From NCBI GenBank assembly GCA_900540805.1, contig UQHL01000017.1, positions 1 through 64,000 of the forward strand: a stretch of DNA of 64,000 bases. Direction: 5' to 3'. The position numbers and the translations under genes are program-made. Source of the stretch: an uncultured Eubacteriales bacterium. GTDB taxonomy: Bacteria; Bacillota; Clostridia; Christensenellales; Borkfalkiaceae. This document shows positions 1 to 8,889 of this stretch, piece by piece. Below the pieces are notes generated by a model. It ran no database searches. It saw only the letters and a program-made list of their open reading frames with translations, and was not told the DNA's origin. The number at the start of each line of letters is the position of its first letter. Positions within the stretch are counted from its first letter, which is position 1.

Positions 1-1006
1 ATGTTTCCGTCAGCACCTGCTTTTTGCCGAGCTGACCCGCCGCCGAGCCGACCTGCCTTGCGGACAGCTTCGCCGAACCGTTGCGCGCAAGATTGTCTAT
101 GCCCGGAATATGCTCGTATTCGTAAGAAGGCGTACAGCCCGCGCACCCCCACATCTGCATAAACAGCCGGCTTTCCTCCACGCTGTGTCCCGTCAGCTTG
201 CAGCCGTGGGCGGAGCACCAATCGTACAACCGCTTATAATAGTTTTCGGTGTACAACGTGTTCATCGCCGTATAGTAGCGGACGCGGAAAGGATACGTGC
301 TTTCGTCGTCGTAAAACAGATCGATAATTCTGTCCGCAATGTCTTCGCCGTATTCCTTTTTCCAAAGCTCCGCTACGGCATAGGAGAAAGGCGTGGCCCA
401 GCGGAAATACTGCGGCTCGTCGGTAAAAAATCCGACCAGCTCCTTTCCGAAACGCTCCGAAAACCGACGATAATATTCCTCGTGGGTCAACGCGAGAAAT
501 TTATCCACCACCTTGGGCTCGAGAATATCCGTATTTGCGGGCGAACGGCGCACATAGACGGTATGATATATCCCGTCGCCGCTGACCTCGCCCTTTTGCA
601 GCCGACGCAGACCTGCCCCCGTCTTTTCAAATACCGCAAACGCGGTTTCGTCAAATTCGGTTCTTTCTTCCTTGACGAGATAGGGGGCAAGGTTCTTTTC
701 CTCCTCCAAAAGCCTGCCGCCCACAAACCCGCTCGGCCAGCCGTTTTCGTCGTAGATCCAAGCGTTCATGCCCAGTGCTTTCGCTTCGTCAAGACATGCC
801 TCTACCAATGCAAACCATTCCTCGGAAAGATATTCCGTCGTCAGCCCCGTGCGTGCATGAATAATAAATCCGCCCATGCCCGCCGCTTTCATATCCCGGA
901 TCTGCGCCAGCAGTTTGTCTTTTTCCAAACGGTTGTTCCAACTCCAGAAAGGAATCGGCGCGTATTCGCTTCCCACCGCGCCGAGCTTTTTGAAAATATC
1001 CTTCAT
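1..1006 (-). CDS. GH106-like glycoside hydrolase (alpha-L-rhamnosidase-related), 3' end outside window
   Basis: The coding frame starts with ATG at 1006 and stays open to the window edge, giving about 335 residues of the N-terminal half. The protein opens with MKDIFKKLG and has no signal peptide, so it should be cytoplasmic. The segment PFWSWNNRLEKDKL followed by DMKAAGMGGFIIHARTGL, and later AWIYDENGWPSG and FFTDEPQYF, matches the TIM-barrel region of large GH106-related proteins common in Clostridia. The family is known for alpha-L-rhamnosidase activity, but many clostridial relatives are uncharacterised, so the substrate is open. A GGGAGA ribosome site lies about 10 nt before the ATG. The gene has its own promoter at 1075-1104 and is separated by 251 nt from the GH5-like gene upstream. 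Confidence 0.72.
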   Translation of the reverse strand, partial: MKDIFKKLGAVGSEYAPIPFWSWNNRLEKDKLLAQIRDMKAAGMGGFIIHARTGLTTEYLSEEWFALVEACLDEAKALGMNAWIYDENGWPSGFVGGRLLEEEKNLAPYLVKEERTEFDETAFAVFEKTGAGLRRLQKGEVSGDGIYHTVYVRRSPANTDILEPKVVDKFLALTHEEYYRRFSERFGKELVGFFTDEPQYFRWATPFSYAVAELWKKEYGEDIADRIIDLFYDDESTYPFRVRYYTAMNTLYTENYYKRLYDWCSAHGCKLTGHSVEESRLFMQMWGCAGCTPSYEYEHIPGIDNLARNGSAKLSARQVGSAAGQLGKKQVLTET

Positions 1007-1074
1007 ATGCCGTATTCTCCCAAGCCCTTTAGCCTTATCCTCTCGCCGCCGTATTTCCCGCGACGATTAATTTT

Positions 1075-1104
1075 ATTTTATCATATTTCAACCGAACCTG
1101 TCAA
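1075..1104 (-). promoter_or_regulatory. Sigma-A-type promoter of the GH106-like gene
   Basis: On the minus strand a perfect -35 TTGACA (1099-1104) is followed after 18 bp by TAAAAT (1075-1080). Transcription would begin near 1068, about 60 nt before the ATG at 1006. It suggests that the GH106-like gene is expressed independently of locus A. Confidence 0.6.
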
Positions 1105-1209
1105 ATCTTTGTGTCTTATCTTTTCGCCTTTACCTTCTGTCGCGGCAAAAATAAAAAGTAAAGTCGGGACGAAAATTACCCCGCGTTATCCGCTTCCTCT
1201 ATATTGTTT

Positions 1210-1239
1210 AACGGCCCGAAAGAATCCCTTCAGGCCGTT
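1210..1239. repeat. Hairpin downstream of locus A GH5-like gene
   Basis: Inverted repeat AACGGCC (1210-1216) and GGCCGTT (1233-1239), 18 nt after the stop codon of the 1258-2580 gene. A T-run follows only on the plus strand. For the leftward genes it is therefore a 3'-end hairpin or weak terminator, not a classical one. Confidence 0.45.
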
Positions 1240-1257
1240 TTTCCGATGTTTCCGCGC

Positions 1258-2580
1258 TCAGCTCATTTGGTGTTTTTCGTCGATTTTCCGATTATAGTCT
1301 TTAATGCAGGACAAAATTCCCTGCCCGCGTTCGGACTGTTCGCTGAATGCGTTTCCCCAACGGTCCGACGTCCCCGTGACAGAGGAAAGCTCGATCGCCA
1401 GCGGATCGTAATTCCAGACAATGGTCAAAGGAAAGTCCGTCTCGTACGCGGCCTTCAAAATCCCCTCCATTCCCTTATAGGCGTCCGCTTTGCCGATCTC
1501 CCGCTTCGAATCGGGATAAGTAAAGGCCGTCTCGCCCAGATACGCAATTTTTCCGTGCGCTTTGGCTAGCTCGGAGACGTACCCAAAATAGTCCGTCCAC
1601 GTAGTATATAGCTTTGTTTTGCCGCCCTTTCCGTCGGCGAATTCGGGCGGATCGACAAAATTTTCGGGCGCGTCGAGCGCCTTTACGCTGTCGGCATAGG
1701 CGTGCCAGCTGACGCCGTCCATGGGATAGAGCTTGCCGCACATCTCTTGCTGTTCTTCTTTGGTATCCGCATACCAGGAATTATAATTGTAAATATTATA
1801 GCTCGACGCCCGCAGCCCTGCATCGCCCGAACCGATAAAGCGGTTGTGCTTGTCATACTTCTTTACGGAGGAGACAAATCGCTTATAAAGAGCCACGACG
1901 TCGTCGCAGGTAAACCGTCGGGGTTGGGAAGCCGTATCGGGTATCTGTGCTTCCAGCATAATTTCATTGCCGTATTCCCAGCCCCAAATCGCTTCGGATT
2001 CGCCGTAACGGCCGATAAACCTTTGGATATATCCGTCCATATAGCTCCAGGAAAGGCTCTCCTCCTCGCGCATCGACCAGGCGATCTCCTCCCCGAAATA
2101 ATTCGGAATGACGTCCTCCGACCAGAAAAAACCGCAGATCAGTCCTATACCGACCTCCTCCGCCTTGGCGACGATCCTGTCGAGAAGAGCCCACCAATTT
2201 TCTTCGTCGTCGAACTGTTTTTTCATAACTTCTTCCGTGTAAGTGGCGTTTACGGGCACGCGGATACATTTGACGCCGTATTCCGCCAGCGTTTCGAGGC
2301 TGTCGATACATTCGGTATTTCCGTCCAGCGCGTCGTAAAAAAGCCCCAGATAATTAATCCCTATCCCGAAAAATTCCTTCCCGTCCCGCATTAGCTTTCC
2401 GTCCTCGACGTACAACCCGGGCCGTCCCTTTTCTTCCGCACTGTCCGAGCTTACGTTCGAAGCCTCGGCACCGTCCGAGCTTTCCGAAGCTTTTATCTCC
2501 GTCCCTCCGCACGCCGTAAAAAAGCAAGCAGAGAGCGCAAACAGCAAGGAAAAAAACGCACATTTTCCAAAAAATTTCAT
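1258..2580 (-). CDS. GH5-like secreted lipoprotein glycoside hydrolase
   Basis: 440 aa. The N-terminus is a lipoprotein leader with possible lipidation at Cys19 (LSAC) or Cys24 (FTAC), then a Ser/Ala/Glu-rich linker to about residue 52. The rest is a GH5-like TIM barrel: the NE motif in WEYGNE gives Glu206 as candidate acid/base, and YLGETAF gives Glu350 as candidate nucleophile, with SWHAYAD (His293) between them. GH5 enzymes cleave beta-linked glucans, mannans and related polymers with retention; the substrate cannot be read here. The start lies 8 nt after the upstream GH5-like gene, with the ribosome site AAAGGA overlapping that gene's stop. It is closest in this window to the cytoplasmic paralogue at 5140-6357, sharing the NYLGLFYDAL block. 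Last gene of the locus A operon. Confidence 0.75.
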   Translation of the reverse strand: MKFFGKCAFFSLLFALSACFFTACGGTEIKASESSDGAEASNVSSDSAEEKGRPGLYVEDGKLMRDGKEFFGIGINYLGLFYDALDGNTECIDSLETLAEYGVKCIRVPVNATYTEEVMKKQFDDEENWWALLDRIVAKAEEVGIGLICGFFWSEDVIPNYFGEEIAWSMREEESLSWSYMDGYIQRFIGRYGESEAIWGWEYGNEIMLEAQIPDTASQPRRFTCDDVVALYKRFVSSVKKYDKHNRFIGSGDAGLRASSYNIYNYNSWYADTKEEQQEMCGKLYPMDGVSWHAYADSVKALDAPENFVDPPEFADGKGGKTKLYTTWTDYFGYVSELAKAHGKIAYLGETAFTYPDSKREIGKADAYKGMEGILKAAYETDFPLTIVWNYDPLAIELSSVTGTSDRWGNAFSEQSERGQGILSCIKDYNRKIDEKHQMS

Positions 2581-2588
2581 TTTTTCGT

Positions 2589-3995
2589 TTATCCTTTGCC
2601 CGCGGCAATCAATTGGTCGAATTTTGCGTTGTATTTTTTGATCGTCTCCAGATAAGCTTTGCCCTTATCCCAATTTTCGTTCCAGCTGTACTCTATCCCC
2701 GAGCCTTTATCGACATAATCCTTTTCGTTCGGCGTGGAAAGCGGGTCGTAATTCCAGAACAGTATCAAGGGATATTCCGTCTCCAGCGCCGCTTTTGCAA
2801 TAGCCTCGACGACGGTAAGCGCGCTTTCGTACGTCTGCTTTTCCTTTGCGTCCTGATAGGACCACCCCGCTTCACCGACGTAGCAGGTTTTGCCCAATCT
2901 TGCCGATTCGTCCAGCATATACTGCAAATAATCTTTCCAGGTATCATATAGAACAAACGGCTCGCCGTCCGCGCCCAGCAGCTCGACGGGTTTGGACGAG
3001 GGCATAAGATCCAGCTTATCGGGAGCTTGAGGCAAGTTTACCCCGTCCGCATAGCGGTGCATACACACGGCGTCCATTCCCTCGGGATTGATCTTTGCAA
3101 GAATCTCCCTGTGTTCGGCGAGAGTATCCGTCGCAAAAGTGTCGTTATAGGAAGCGTTATATGCGGAAGTTTGCAAGCTTTGGTCGCCGTTGCCGACGAT
3201 GCGGTTATACGGGTCGCATTCCTTTACCGCCTTTGCGAATCTCGAATACAGCAGGTTAATCTCCTTAAGCCCCAATATATCCTCCTCCGTACGCGAGGGG
3301 CGCTTCGAGTTTGCCGGCAGAGCGGGGACGGGCACATATCCCGAGGGACGGAGCGTATTCCAGGCCAATTCGTTGCCAAATTCCCAGCCGTAAATCGCGG
3401 GAGACTCTTTATACCGCGTCACGACCTCCCGTACGTAATCGCGGCGGAATTGAGAGGATTTGCTGTTTTCGTCGAGGACGGCGGAAGCGAGCGGTTCGTC
3501 GTAATAGTCGCTGATCGAGTACAGATCGCCGAAAAATTCCACAATCAGCCCTATGCCTACCTCTTCGGCCTTTTCCACCAGCGTATCGAGCGTCGCATAA
3601 TACCTTTCGGGTCTTTGATAATACCAGTCCCATTTTGCCGCGCCGAGCGTGCCGGGCGGCTCGCAGGAAAAACGGATCGCCTTTACGCCGTAGGAAGCGA
3701 GCGTTTCGAGCGCCTTACAGGGCACCGTCGTATCCCATTGATGCGAGAAGGTGTAATTGAACAAGCTGTAATAATTGACGCCCAGCCCGTAAAACTCCTT
3801 CCCGTCGTATTTCATTTTTCCGTCCTCGAGGTAAAGCCCCAGATGCTCCTCTCCCGACACCCCGCCCGAAGAAGACCCCGATTCCCCCGGTTGTGAGGAG
3901 CTTTCGTTTCCGCCGCCGCAGGAGACAAGCGCGGCCAAAAGGCACCCCGATAACAGCAGGCTGAAAATACGTCCGAGCTTCTTTTTCAAGTTCAT
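2589..3995 (-). CDS. GH5-like secreted lipoprotein glycoside hydrolase
   Basis: 468 aa from the ATG at 3995, chosen over the upstream in-frame start at 4049 because GGAG lies 7 nt before it and because it begins a proper lipoprotein leader (MNLKKK..., lipobox LVSC, Cys26). A Gly/Ser-rich linker follows to about residue 50, then a GH5-like barrel with EFGNE (Glu209, candidate acid/base), MHRYAD (His313) and YVGEAGW (Glu375, candidate nucleophile). It should act on the outer face of the membrane. Its ATG is separated by one nucleotide from the stop of the anchored lectin-like gene upstream (TGATATG), so translation is probably coupled. It resembles the locus C protein at 34039-35358 (NYYS..., SDYYDEP versus SDYFDEP) more than its own neighbour at 1258-2580, a sign that subtypes predate the locus duplication. 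Confidence 0.75.
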   Translation of the reverse strand: MNLKKKLGRIFSLLLSGCLLAALVSCGGGNESSSQPGESGSSSGGVSGEEHLGLYLEDGKMKYDGKEFYGLGVNYYSLFNYTFSHQWDTTVPCKALETLASYGVKAIRFSCEPPGTLGAAKWDWYYQRPERYYATLDTLVEKAEEVGIGLIVEFFGDLYSISDYYDEPLASAVLDENSKSSQFRRDYVREVVTRYKESPAIYGWEFGNELAWNTLRPSGYVPVPALPANSKRPSRTEEDILGLKEINLLYSRFAKAVKECDPYNRIVGNGDQSLQTSAYNASYNDTFATDTLAEHREILAKINPEGMDAVCMHRYADGVNLPQAPDKLDLMPSSKPVELLGADGEPFVLYDTWKDYLQYMLDESARLGKTCYVGEAGWSYQDAKEKQTYESALTVVEAIAKAALETEYPLILFWNYDPLSTPNEKDYVDKGSGIEYSWNENWDKGKAYLETIKKYNAKFDQLIAAGKG

Positions 3996-3996
3996 A

Positions 3997-5130
3997 TCAA
4001 CGCTCCTTTTTTTTGATAAACAGAGCCGCCCCGCCCGCCGCAAGCGCACCGAGCAAAAGCACGGAGGAGCTGATCACACCTTTGCAGCCCGAACCGCAGC
4101 CCGCAGGATTTTCGTTTTCTGAAGCGTTGCCCGCAGAAACGCCGTCCGAGGAGCTGTCCGGAGGCGTATCCCCCTGGGGGACGTTATCGGGGCCGGGCTC
4201 GATCGTCATGGAAGAGACACGGAGCAGGTAGCTGTACGCTTCCAGACTGGGAGAGGAATTGTCGTGGAAGCAGTACCATGCCACATATCCGTTCATATCC
4301 CGCTTATCCACAGGCACCTCCTCGCCGAACTTTTCGCCCATAAAAGGCATTTCGTCGATGACCGTCATCACCTTTTCCCCGTCGTACCACGCCTCTATTT
4401 TGACGGCATCTACTTCATCGCCGTCGGCGACGGACAGATTTCCCCATTCCAGCTCCACACTGTGCTTCTTTCCGTCCCAGATCATTTCCGTCGTGACGGG
4501 CTTATAAAAATCGGGGACCTTTGATTCGTACGCTTCGCCGAGGCTGTTATAAAAAGTTTCGTTTGTCGGTTCCACCGTGGACCAACGGGTATAATTGTGC
4601 GAGCCGCTGAATTTATACCGCCTCAGCGTAAGCCCCAGCTGTTTCGCCCGATTGGCTTCCCCGCCCGACGTCTCCGTATCGAAGCAGAGCATATACGGAT
4701 AGCCGCCCGGCGTATCCCAGGGAACGCCGACCGAACCCGTAGGGTTGTTCACTTCTACGTTTTGCAGAAACATGACCCCGAAGAAACAGCTCACCAGCCA
4801 TTCGCTCCCCGCATGATAATCCGTTTTGTCCACGCCTTCGCCGAACTCCACCGTAAAGTCGAACGCTATTTTCCCCGAGCCGAATTTCTGCCTGGTATAG
4901 ACGGCGGTGTTGACGGCGCCCGTCGAGGCGCTGCCCACGCCGATGATCTCCAGCTCATGCTCGTCGTTAAATTTCGTCGAGCCGAGATTTTCCTGTACGA
5001 CCCAATCGCTTTTATTGGTGAAAAGATCGACGCGGTTTTCCGCTTTGGCGGCAAGCGAAGAAAACGTCGCCTGTACGCCCAAAGATAACCCAAACAGTGC
5101 AATAAATGCGCATTTCCATTTATTTTTCAT
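3997..5130 (-). CDS. Secreted lectin-like protein with Cys-containing C-terminal membrane anchor
   Basis: 377 aa. A Sec signal peptide probably cleaves after AKA30. Residues 35-310 look like an all-beta concanavalin/LamG-type carbohydrate-binding region, inferred from its style and the alternation of Trp/Tyr-rich strands (for example VPWDTPGGYPYM), not from a recognised family. A Ser/Asp/Pro/Glu-rich stalk follows to about 343. The C-terminus is GCGSGCKG (344-351), then a hydrophobic segment (about 352-372) and KKKER. This tail has the architecture of CTERM protein-sorting signals and also occurs on the 38764-39828 and 51132-53831 products. The locus C homologue at 38764-39828 shares VPDFYKPVT and VIDEMPF. 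The gene sits 9 nt after the 5140-6357 gene. Role inferred: glycan capture at the cell surface. Confidence 0.6.
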   Translation of the reverse strand: MKNKWKCAFIALFGLSLGVQATFSSLAAKAENRVDLFTNKSDWVVQENLGSTKFNDEHELEIIGVGSASTGAVNTAVYTRQKFGSGKIAFDFTVEFGEGVDKTDYHAGSEWLVSCFFGVMFLQNVEVNNPTGSVGVPWDTPGGYPYMLCFDTETSGGEANRAKQLGLTLRRYKFSGSHNYTRWSTVEPTNETFYNSLGEAYESKVPDFYKPVTTEMIWDGKKHSVELEWGNLSVADGDEVDAVKIEAWYDGEKVMTVIDEMPFMGEKFGEEVPVDKRDMNGYVAWYCFHDNSSPSLEAYSYLLRVSSMTIEPGPDNVPQGDTPPDSSSDGVSAGNASENENPAGCGSGCKGVISSSVLLLGALAAGGAALFIKKKER

Positions 5131-5139
5131 GATTTCTCC

Positions 5140-6357
5140 TTATTTCAGCGCGTTTAACGCCATTTTTTTATCCATTAACAGATTGTACGCCTTGATAGAA
5201 TCCAACGTGGCTTTCCCCACCGTCCAACGCTCGTTCCAGCTCGCGTCCCAGCCCGTGCCGCTCATATCGAACCTGTCCTCCAGCTCCTCCGAATAGGGAT
5301 CGTAATTCCAGAAAATCGTCAGGGAAAAATTTTCCTCGTAGGCGGCTTTTGAAATGGCGTCCGCCATTTGCCTGCACTCGTCGTATGTGAGCCGTCTGTC
5401 CGCATCGGCATAGGTAAAGCCCGTTTCCCCCAGATACGCCACTTTATCGATCAGCCCGGCCGTTTCCATGAGATAGCGCATATATTCGCCCCACGTCCTA
5501 TAAACGACGCCGCCCGCGTTTTCGGCGGTATCGAAGCGGCAGATCGCCTTTTCGGGCAAAACGTCGGGATCGGAAAAGCGCGCGACGGTATTGGCGTATT
5601 CGTGCCAGCTGATGCCTTCCATCGGATAGAGCTTTTTCATCATCTCCAACTGCTGCGTTTGCGTATCCGCCGTCCAGGTATTTTCCGTATAGGCGTGATA
5701 GGCGCAGGGTCGCAGCCCCGCGTCGCCCGAACCGATAAACCGACCGTGTCGGTCGTATCGGGAAACCGTGCGGATAAAACGGTTATACATGGCGATGACG
5801 TCCTCGCAGCCGAACAGCCGCTTTCCGTCGCGCCAGGCCGCGGCGGGAAGCTGGGCCTCCAGCATGATCTCATTGCCGTATTCCCAGCCCCAGACGGCCT
5901 CCGATTCGCCGTAGCGAAGAATAAACTCCCGCACATATTCCTCCATATACCGCGAAGAACGGCTGTCCTCCCGCCGCATCGAATCGCCCACCTCCTCCCC
6001 GAAATATCGGGGAATCACCCTTTCGGACCAAAAGAAGCTGCACAAAAGTCCGATATGCAGCTCCTCGGCCTTTTTGACAATCTTATCGAGCAGCCCGAAC
6101 CATTCCTCACGTTTGTGAAAATAGAGCAAAAAAGCGTCGAGGCTGTAGGTGGCGTTGACGGGAACCCGAATAAGCTTCACGCCGTAACCGGCAAGCACCT
6201 CCATTCCCTTCAATCCCTTTTCGACGTCGAAATTACGGCTCAGCGCGTCGTAAAACAAGCCGAGATAGTTGACGCCTATGGTAATAAACGGTTTTCCGTC
6301 CTTCATCAGTTTTCCGTTTTCAGTATATATTCCGATTCTTTTCTCGTTTTCAAGCAT
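5140..6357 (-). CDS. GH5-like glycoside hydrolase without signal peptide
   Basis: 405 aa, starting MLENEKRIGIY. It aligns with the mature part of the 1258-2580 lipoprotein (NYLGLFYDALS, EYGNEIMLEAQ) but has no leader or lipobox, so it is expected in the cytoplasm. Candidate catalytic residues are Glu163 in WEYGNE and Glu311 in YLGETGF; WHEYANT matches WHAYADS of the exported paralogue. It lies 18 nt downstream of the solute-binding protein gene. An exported and a cytoplasmic version of one enzyme in the same operon would fit outside cutting of the polymer and inside trimming of imported oligosaccharides. The ribosome site GGAG is rather far (about 12 nt) from the ATG. Confidence 0.72.
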   Translation of the reverse strand: MLENEKRIGIYTENGKLMKDGKPFITIGVNYLGLFYDALSRNFDVEKGLKGMEVLAGYGVKLIRVPVNATYSLDAFLLYFHKREEWFGLLDKIVKKAEELHIGLLCSFFWSERVIPRYFGEEVGDSMRREDSRSSRYMEEYVREFILRYGESEAVWGWEYGNEIMLEAQLPAAAWRDGKRLFGCEDVIAMYNRFIRTVSRYDRHGRFIGSGDAGLRPCAYHAYTENTWTADTQTQQLEMMKKLYPMEGISWHEYANTVARFSDPDVLPEKAICRFDTAENAGGVVYRTWGEYMRYLMETAGLIDKVAYLGETGFTYADADRRLTYDECRQMADAISKAAYEENFSLTIFWNYDPYSEELEDRFDMSGTGWDASWNERWTVGKATLDSIKAYNLLMDKKMALNALK

Positions 6358-6375
6358 AAATGATTTATTCTCCGT

Positions 6376-7992
6376 TTATTTCTTGGCGCGGGATGCTATA
6401 ATTTCGTTATAGGAATCCGTATAAAAATCCAGCAGTATCCCGTACTTGCCGTAAAGGTTGTTTTTCATCGCCGCAAAAAGCTCGGGCAAAGACGCTCCGT
6501 CCGCGATGGGCGCGTCGCTCCAGGCATATTTGCGCACGCCGACATATTCCTTGCCGTGTGCGGTGTCCGCCCTCAGCAACGCCCTGTCGGACGAGGGAAT
6601 TGCGGGCAGAAACACGCCTTCCGTCGCGTAGCGCTCGGGATAGCTTTCCGAGTTTCGGATTTTGTCGATCCACAGCTTCTGCTGCTGCGTGTATCCCGCG
6701 TATAAACGACGGGACATGTTGACGCTTTCTAACAGACAATAAATCCCCGAATACGGCTTTGCAGCGGTGTATTCCGCTTCCTTTCCTGCGGGATATGCCC
6801 ACGTATTATACGTTCTGCCGTCGATCACTACGTCCTCGCCCTCAATCCAGTGCTTGCCCTTGATCCCGTAATAGGCAAGCTCATAATTTTCCACGGACGA
6901 ATACAGCCAGTTGATATATTTCAGCAGCAGCTCGTAATTTTCCGACTTATAAGGCACCATCATGCCCATAAAGGCGTATTCGCGGCGGAGATTTCCCTTG
7001 GACGTTTCCTCGCCGTCCGCCTTGAGGGGCGCCAGCATGATACAATCGACGCCGATCTCCGATTTCAGATTGGCGGCAATGCTCGCCTGCGAAGTAACTT
7101 CGGGCCATTCGACAAACACGGAGCCCTTTCCCGAAGCGAAATATTGCTTGAGATCCACGGACGTGGCGCTCGGATTTTCAATCCACAGCTTTTCGAGCTG
7201 TAACCGTCTTTCAAATTCCATCAGCTCGAGATACCCGTCCTCCGCGTACGAGGGAATAATCCTCCCGTCCGCGTCCTTTACCTTTTTTCCATACCCGACC
7301 GTATTAAAGCACTGCCCCAGCACCTCGTCCACCTCCCACGACATGCCCACGAGCGGACGCAGCACCGTTTCGTTGTTAGCCTGAAGCTGACAGAGCAGAT
7401 CGTAAAACTCCGAAACGGACAAAGTCTTGCAGTCGGGATTGGCCAGATCGTACTCGTCGGGCGAATAATCGGTGTTCGCCATATGATCCCTTCTGACCAG
7501 CACCCCCCAGCCCGACGTGTATTCCTGCGAGGACAGGGAATATAGTTTGTCTTTATATACGCCCGCATAATAAGAGAGGCCGTCGGGATCGTATTCCGCG
7601 GTATTGTGATACTTAAAAAATTCGGGGGCCAGGCTTTGACAGTCCGTAAGATCCATCGCGGCGTCGTCCAGAATATAGCCGTTTAACGGCGAATCCCCGC
7701 CGTAATGAAAGGCAAAGCCGTCCAGCTGTACCGAGGGGCTCGCCATGGCCTGCCCCATCTTATTGCCCGCCTCTCCCGTTCCTACGGCCTCTATCTGCAA
7801 AGAAATACTTTCGCCCGTATCGCGGAAAAACTTTTCTTCGATGGCCGCTTTCACTTCCTTGTCGTATGTTCCCAACGCGCCGTTGTACTCGGCATATACG
7901 ACGACGGCGTCCTCTGATTTTTTACGGCTGCAGCCGACAAATGCGAAACAGAGCAACAGGCCGCTCAAAAATAAACTGATCGTTTTTTTCAT
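6376..7992 (-). CDS. ABC sugar transporter solute-binding lipoprotein (locus A)
   Basis: 538 aa. Lipoprotein leader with lipobox FVGC (Cys21), followed by a family-1-type extracellular solute-binding protein of the size usual for LplA/polysaccharide importers. It should sit on the outer face of the membrane and deliver oligosaccharides to the permeases encoded 18 nt upstream. It is paralogous to the locus C binding protein at 39838-41442 along its length: both contain VEYNG-like strands near residue 35 (AEYNG versus IEYNG), FxxDTGES, and SYPERYATEG versus TFPEGGYIDEG near the C-terminus. Ligand unknown; likely distinct from that of the paralogue given the many substitutions. Confidence 0.88.
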   Translation of the reverse strand: MKKTISLFLSGLLLCFAFVGCSRKKSEDAVVVYAEYNGALGTYDKEVKAAIEEKFFRDTGESISLQIEAVGTGEAGNKMGQAMASPSVQLDGFAFHYGGDSPLNGYILDDAAMDLTDCQSLAPEFFKYHNTAEYDPDGLSYYAGVYKDKLYSLSSQEYTSGWGVLVRRDHMANTDYSPDEYDLANPDCKTLSVSEFYDLLCQLQANNETVLRPLVGMSWEVDEVLGQCFNTVGYGKKVKDADGRIIPSYAEDGYLELMEFERRLQLEKLWIENPSATSVDLKQYFASGKGSVFVEWPEVTSQASIAANLKSEIGVDCIMLAPLKADGEETSKGNLRREYAFMGMMVPYKSENYELLLKYINWLYSSVENYELAYYGIKGKHWIEGEDVVIDGRTYNTWAYPAGKEAEYTAAKPYSGIYCLLESVNMSRRLYAGYTQQQKLWIDKIRNSESYPERYATEGVFLPAIPSSDRALLRADTAHGKEYVGVRKYAWSDAPIADGASLPELFAAMKNNLYGKYGILLDFYTDSYNEIIASRAKK

Positions 7993-8010
7993 AGATTATC
8001 TCCCGCGGAA

Positions 8011-8880
8011 TCAACCTTTCACCGATCCCACCATCATTCCGTTGATAAAAAATTTCTGTAAAAAAGGATACGTGCAGACAATGGGCAGCGTGGCGACGAC
8101 GACCGTAGCCATTTTCATGGAAACGGGAAGCGTAGTCGTACCGCCCGACCCCGACGCCTGCGAATTGTTCTGGATATATTCCCGCAGGATCACGCCGATG
8201 GGCATCATATCCCGATGCATGCTGTCAAAATACAGCACGGAGGCCGACCATTGGTTCCAAAAGCCCACGATAAAATACAGCGTAACCGTGGCGATCACGG
8301 GCAGGGCGAGCGGCATATAGATGACCCACATCACCTTCAGGTCGTTTGCGCCGTCCAGCTTGGCGGATTCCTCAAGGGAATCGGGAATGGACATAAAATA
8401 AGTGCGTATGAGGATACAGTACCACGGCACCAAAGCCCCCGGCACGACGATCGACCAATAGGTATTCAGCATATTCAGCGACGCCAGCAGTAAAAAGGAA
8501 GGGATAAGCCCGCCCGAAAACAGCATGGCAAATACGATCAGGCCGTTGAAAAATCTTCTGCCGAAGAGACGTTTTCTCGAAAGGGCGTAGGCGACGGGTG
8601 CCGTACATACGAGGCCGATCAACGTCCCCAGAAAGGTGATCAGCAGCGTATTGTAAAAGGCCGTATAAATTTCCGAGCCGCGCCCGAAAATCATCCTGTA
8701 GCCTTCCAGGGTAAGGCTTTCGGGAAAGAGCGAGTAGCCTTTATGATAATAGGAATCGGTGGAGGTGAAGCTCATCACGAGAATAAGCACGTAAGGCAGT
8801 ACGAAAGCGACGCCCAACAGCGCAAGGAGCGCGTAATTGACTACGGAAAACACCTTTTCACCTTTGCTTTTTATGCGCAT
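8011..8880 (-). CDS. Carbohydrate ABC transporter permease, LplC/MalG type (locus A)
   Basis: 289 aa with six predicted membrane segments and the EAA loop EESAKLDGAND near residue 185, followed by P-rich IYMPLALPVIA, which docks to the ATPase. Ends with a TM segment and GMMVGSVKG, typical of the LplC/YtcP branch. The ATG at 8880 follows AGGAGG by 4 nt and lies 9 nt after the stop of the partner permease. It pairs with the 8890-9825 product; no ATPase gene is present. Confidence 0.92.
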   Translation of the reverse strand: MRIKSKGEKVFSVVNYALLALLGVAFVLPYVLILVMSFTSTDSYYHKGYSLFPESLTLEGYRMIFGRGSEIYTAFYNTLLITFLGTLIGLVCTAPVAYALSRKRLFGRRFFNGLIVFAMLFSGGLIPSFLLLASLNMLNTYWSIVVPGALVPWYCILIRTYFMSIPDSLEESAKLDGANDLKVMWVIYMPLALPVIATVTLYFIVGFWNQWSASVLYFDSMHRDMMPIGVILREYIQNNSQASGSGGTTTLPVSMKMATVVVATLPIVCTYPFLQKFFINGMMVGSVKG

Positions 8881-8889
8881 ATGTCCTCC

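Noticed and set aside
110..1297. 395-codon plus-strand frame at the left end
   Set aside because: It lies opposite the GH106-like gene, which has clear family motifs, a ribosome site and a promoter.
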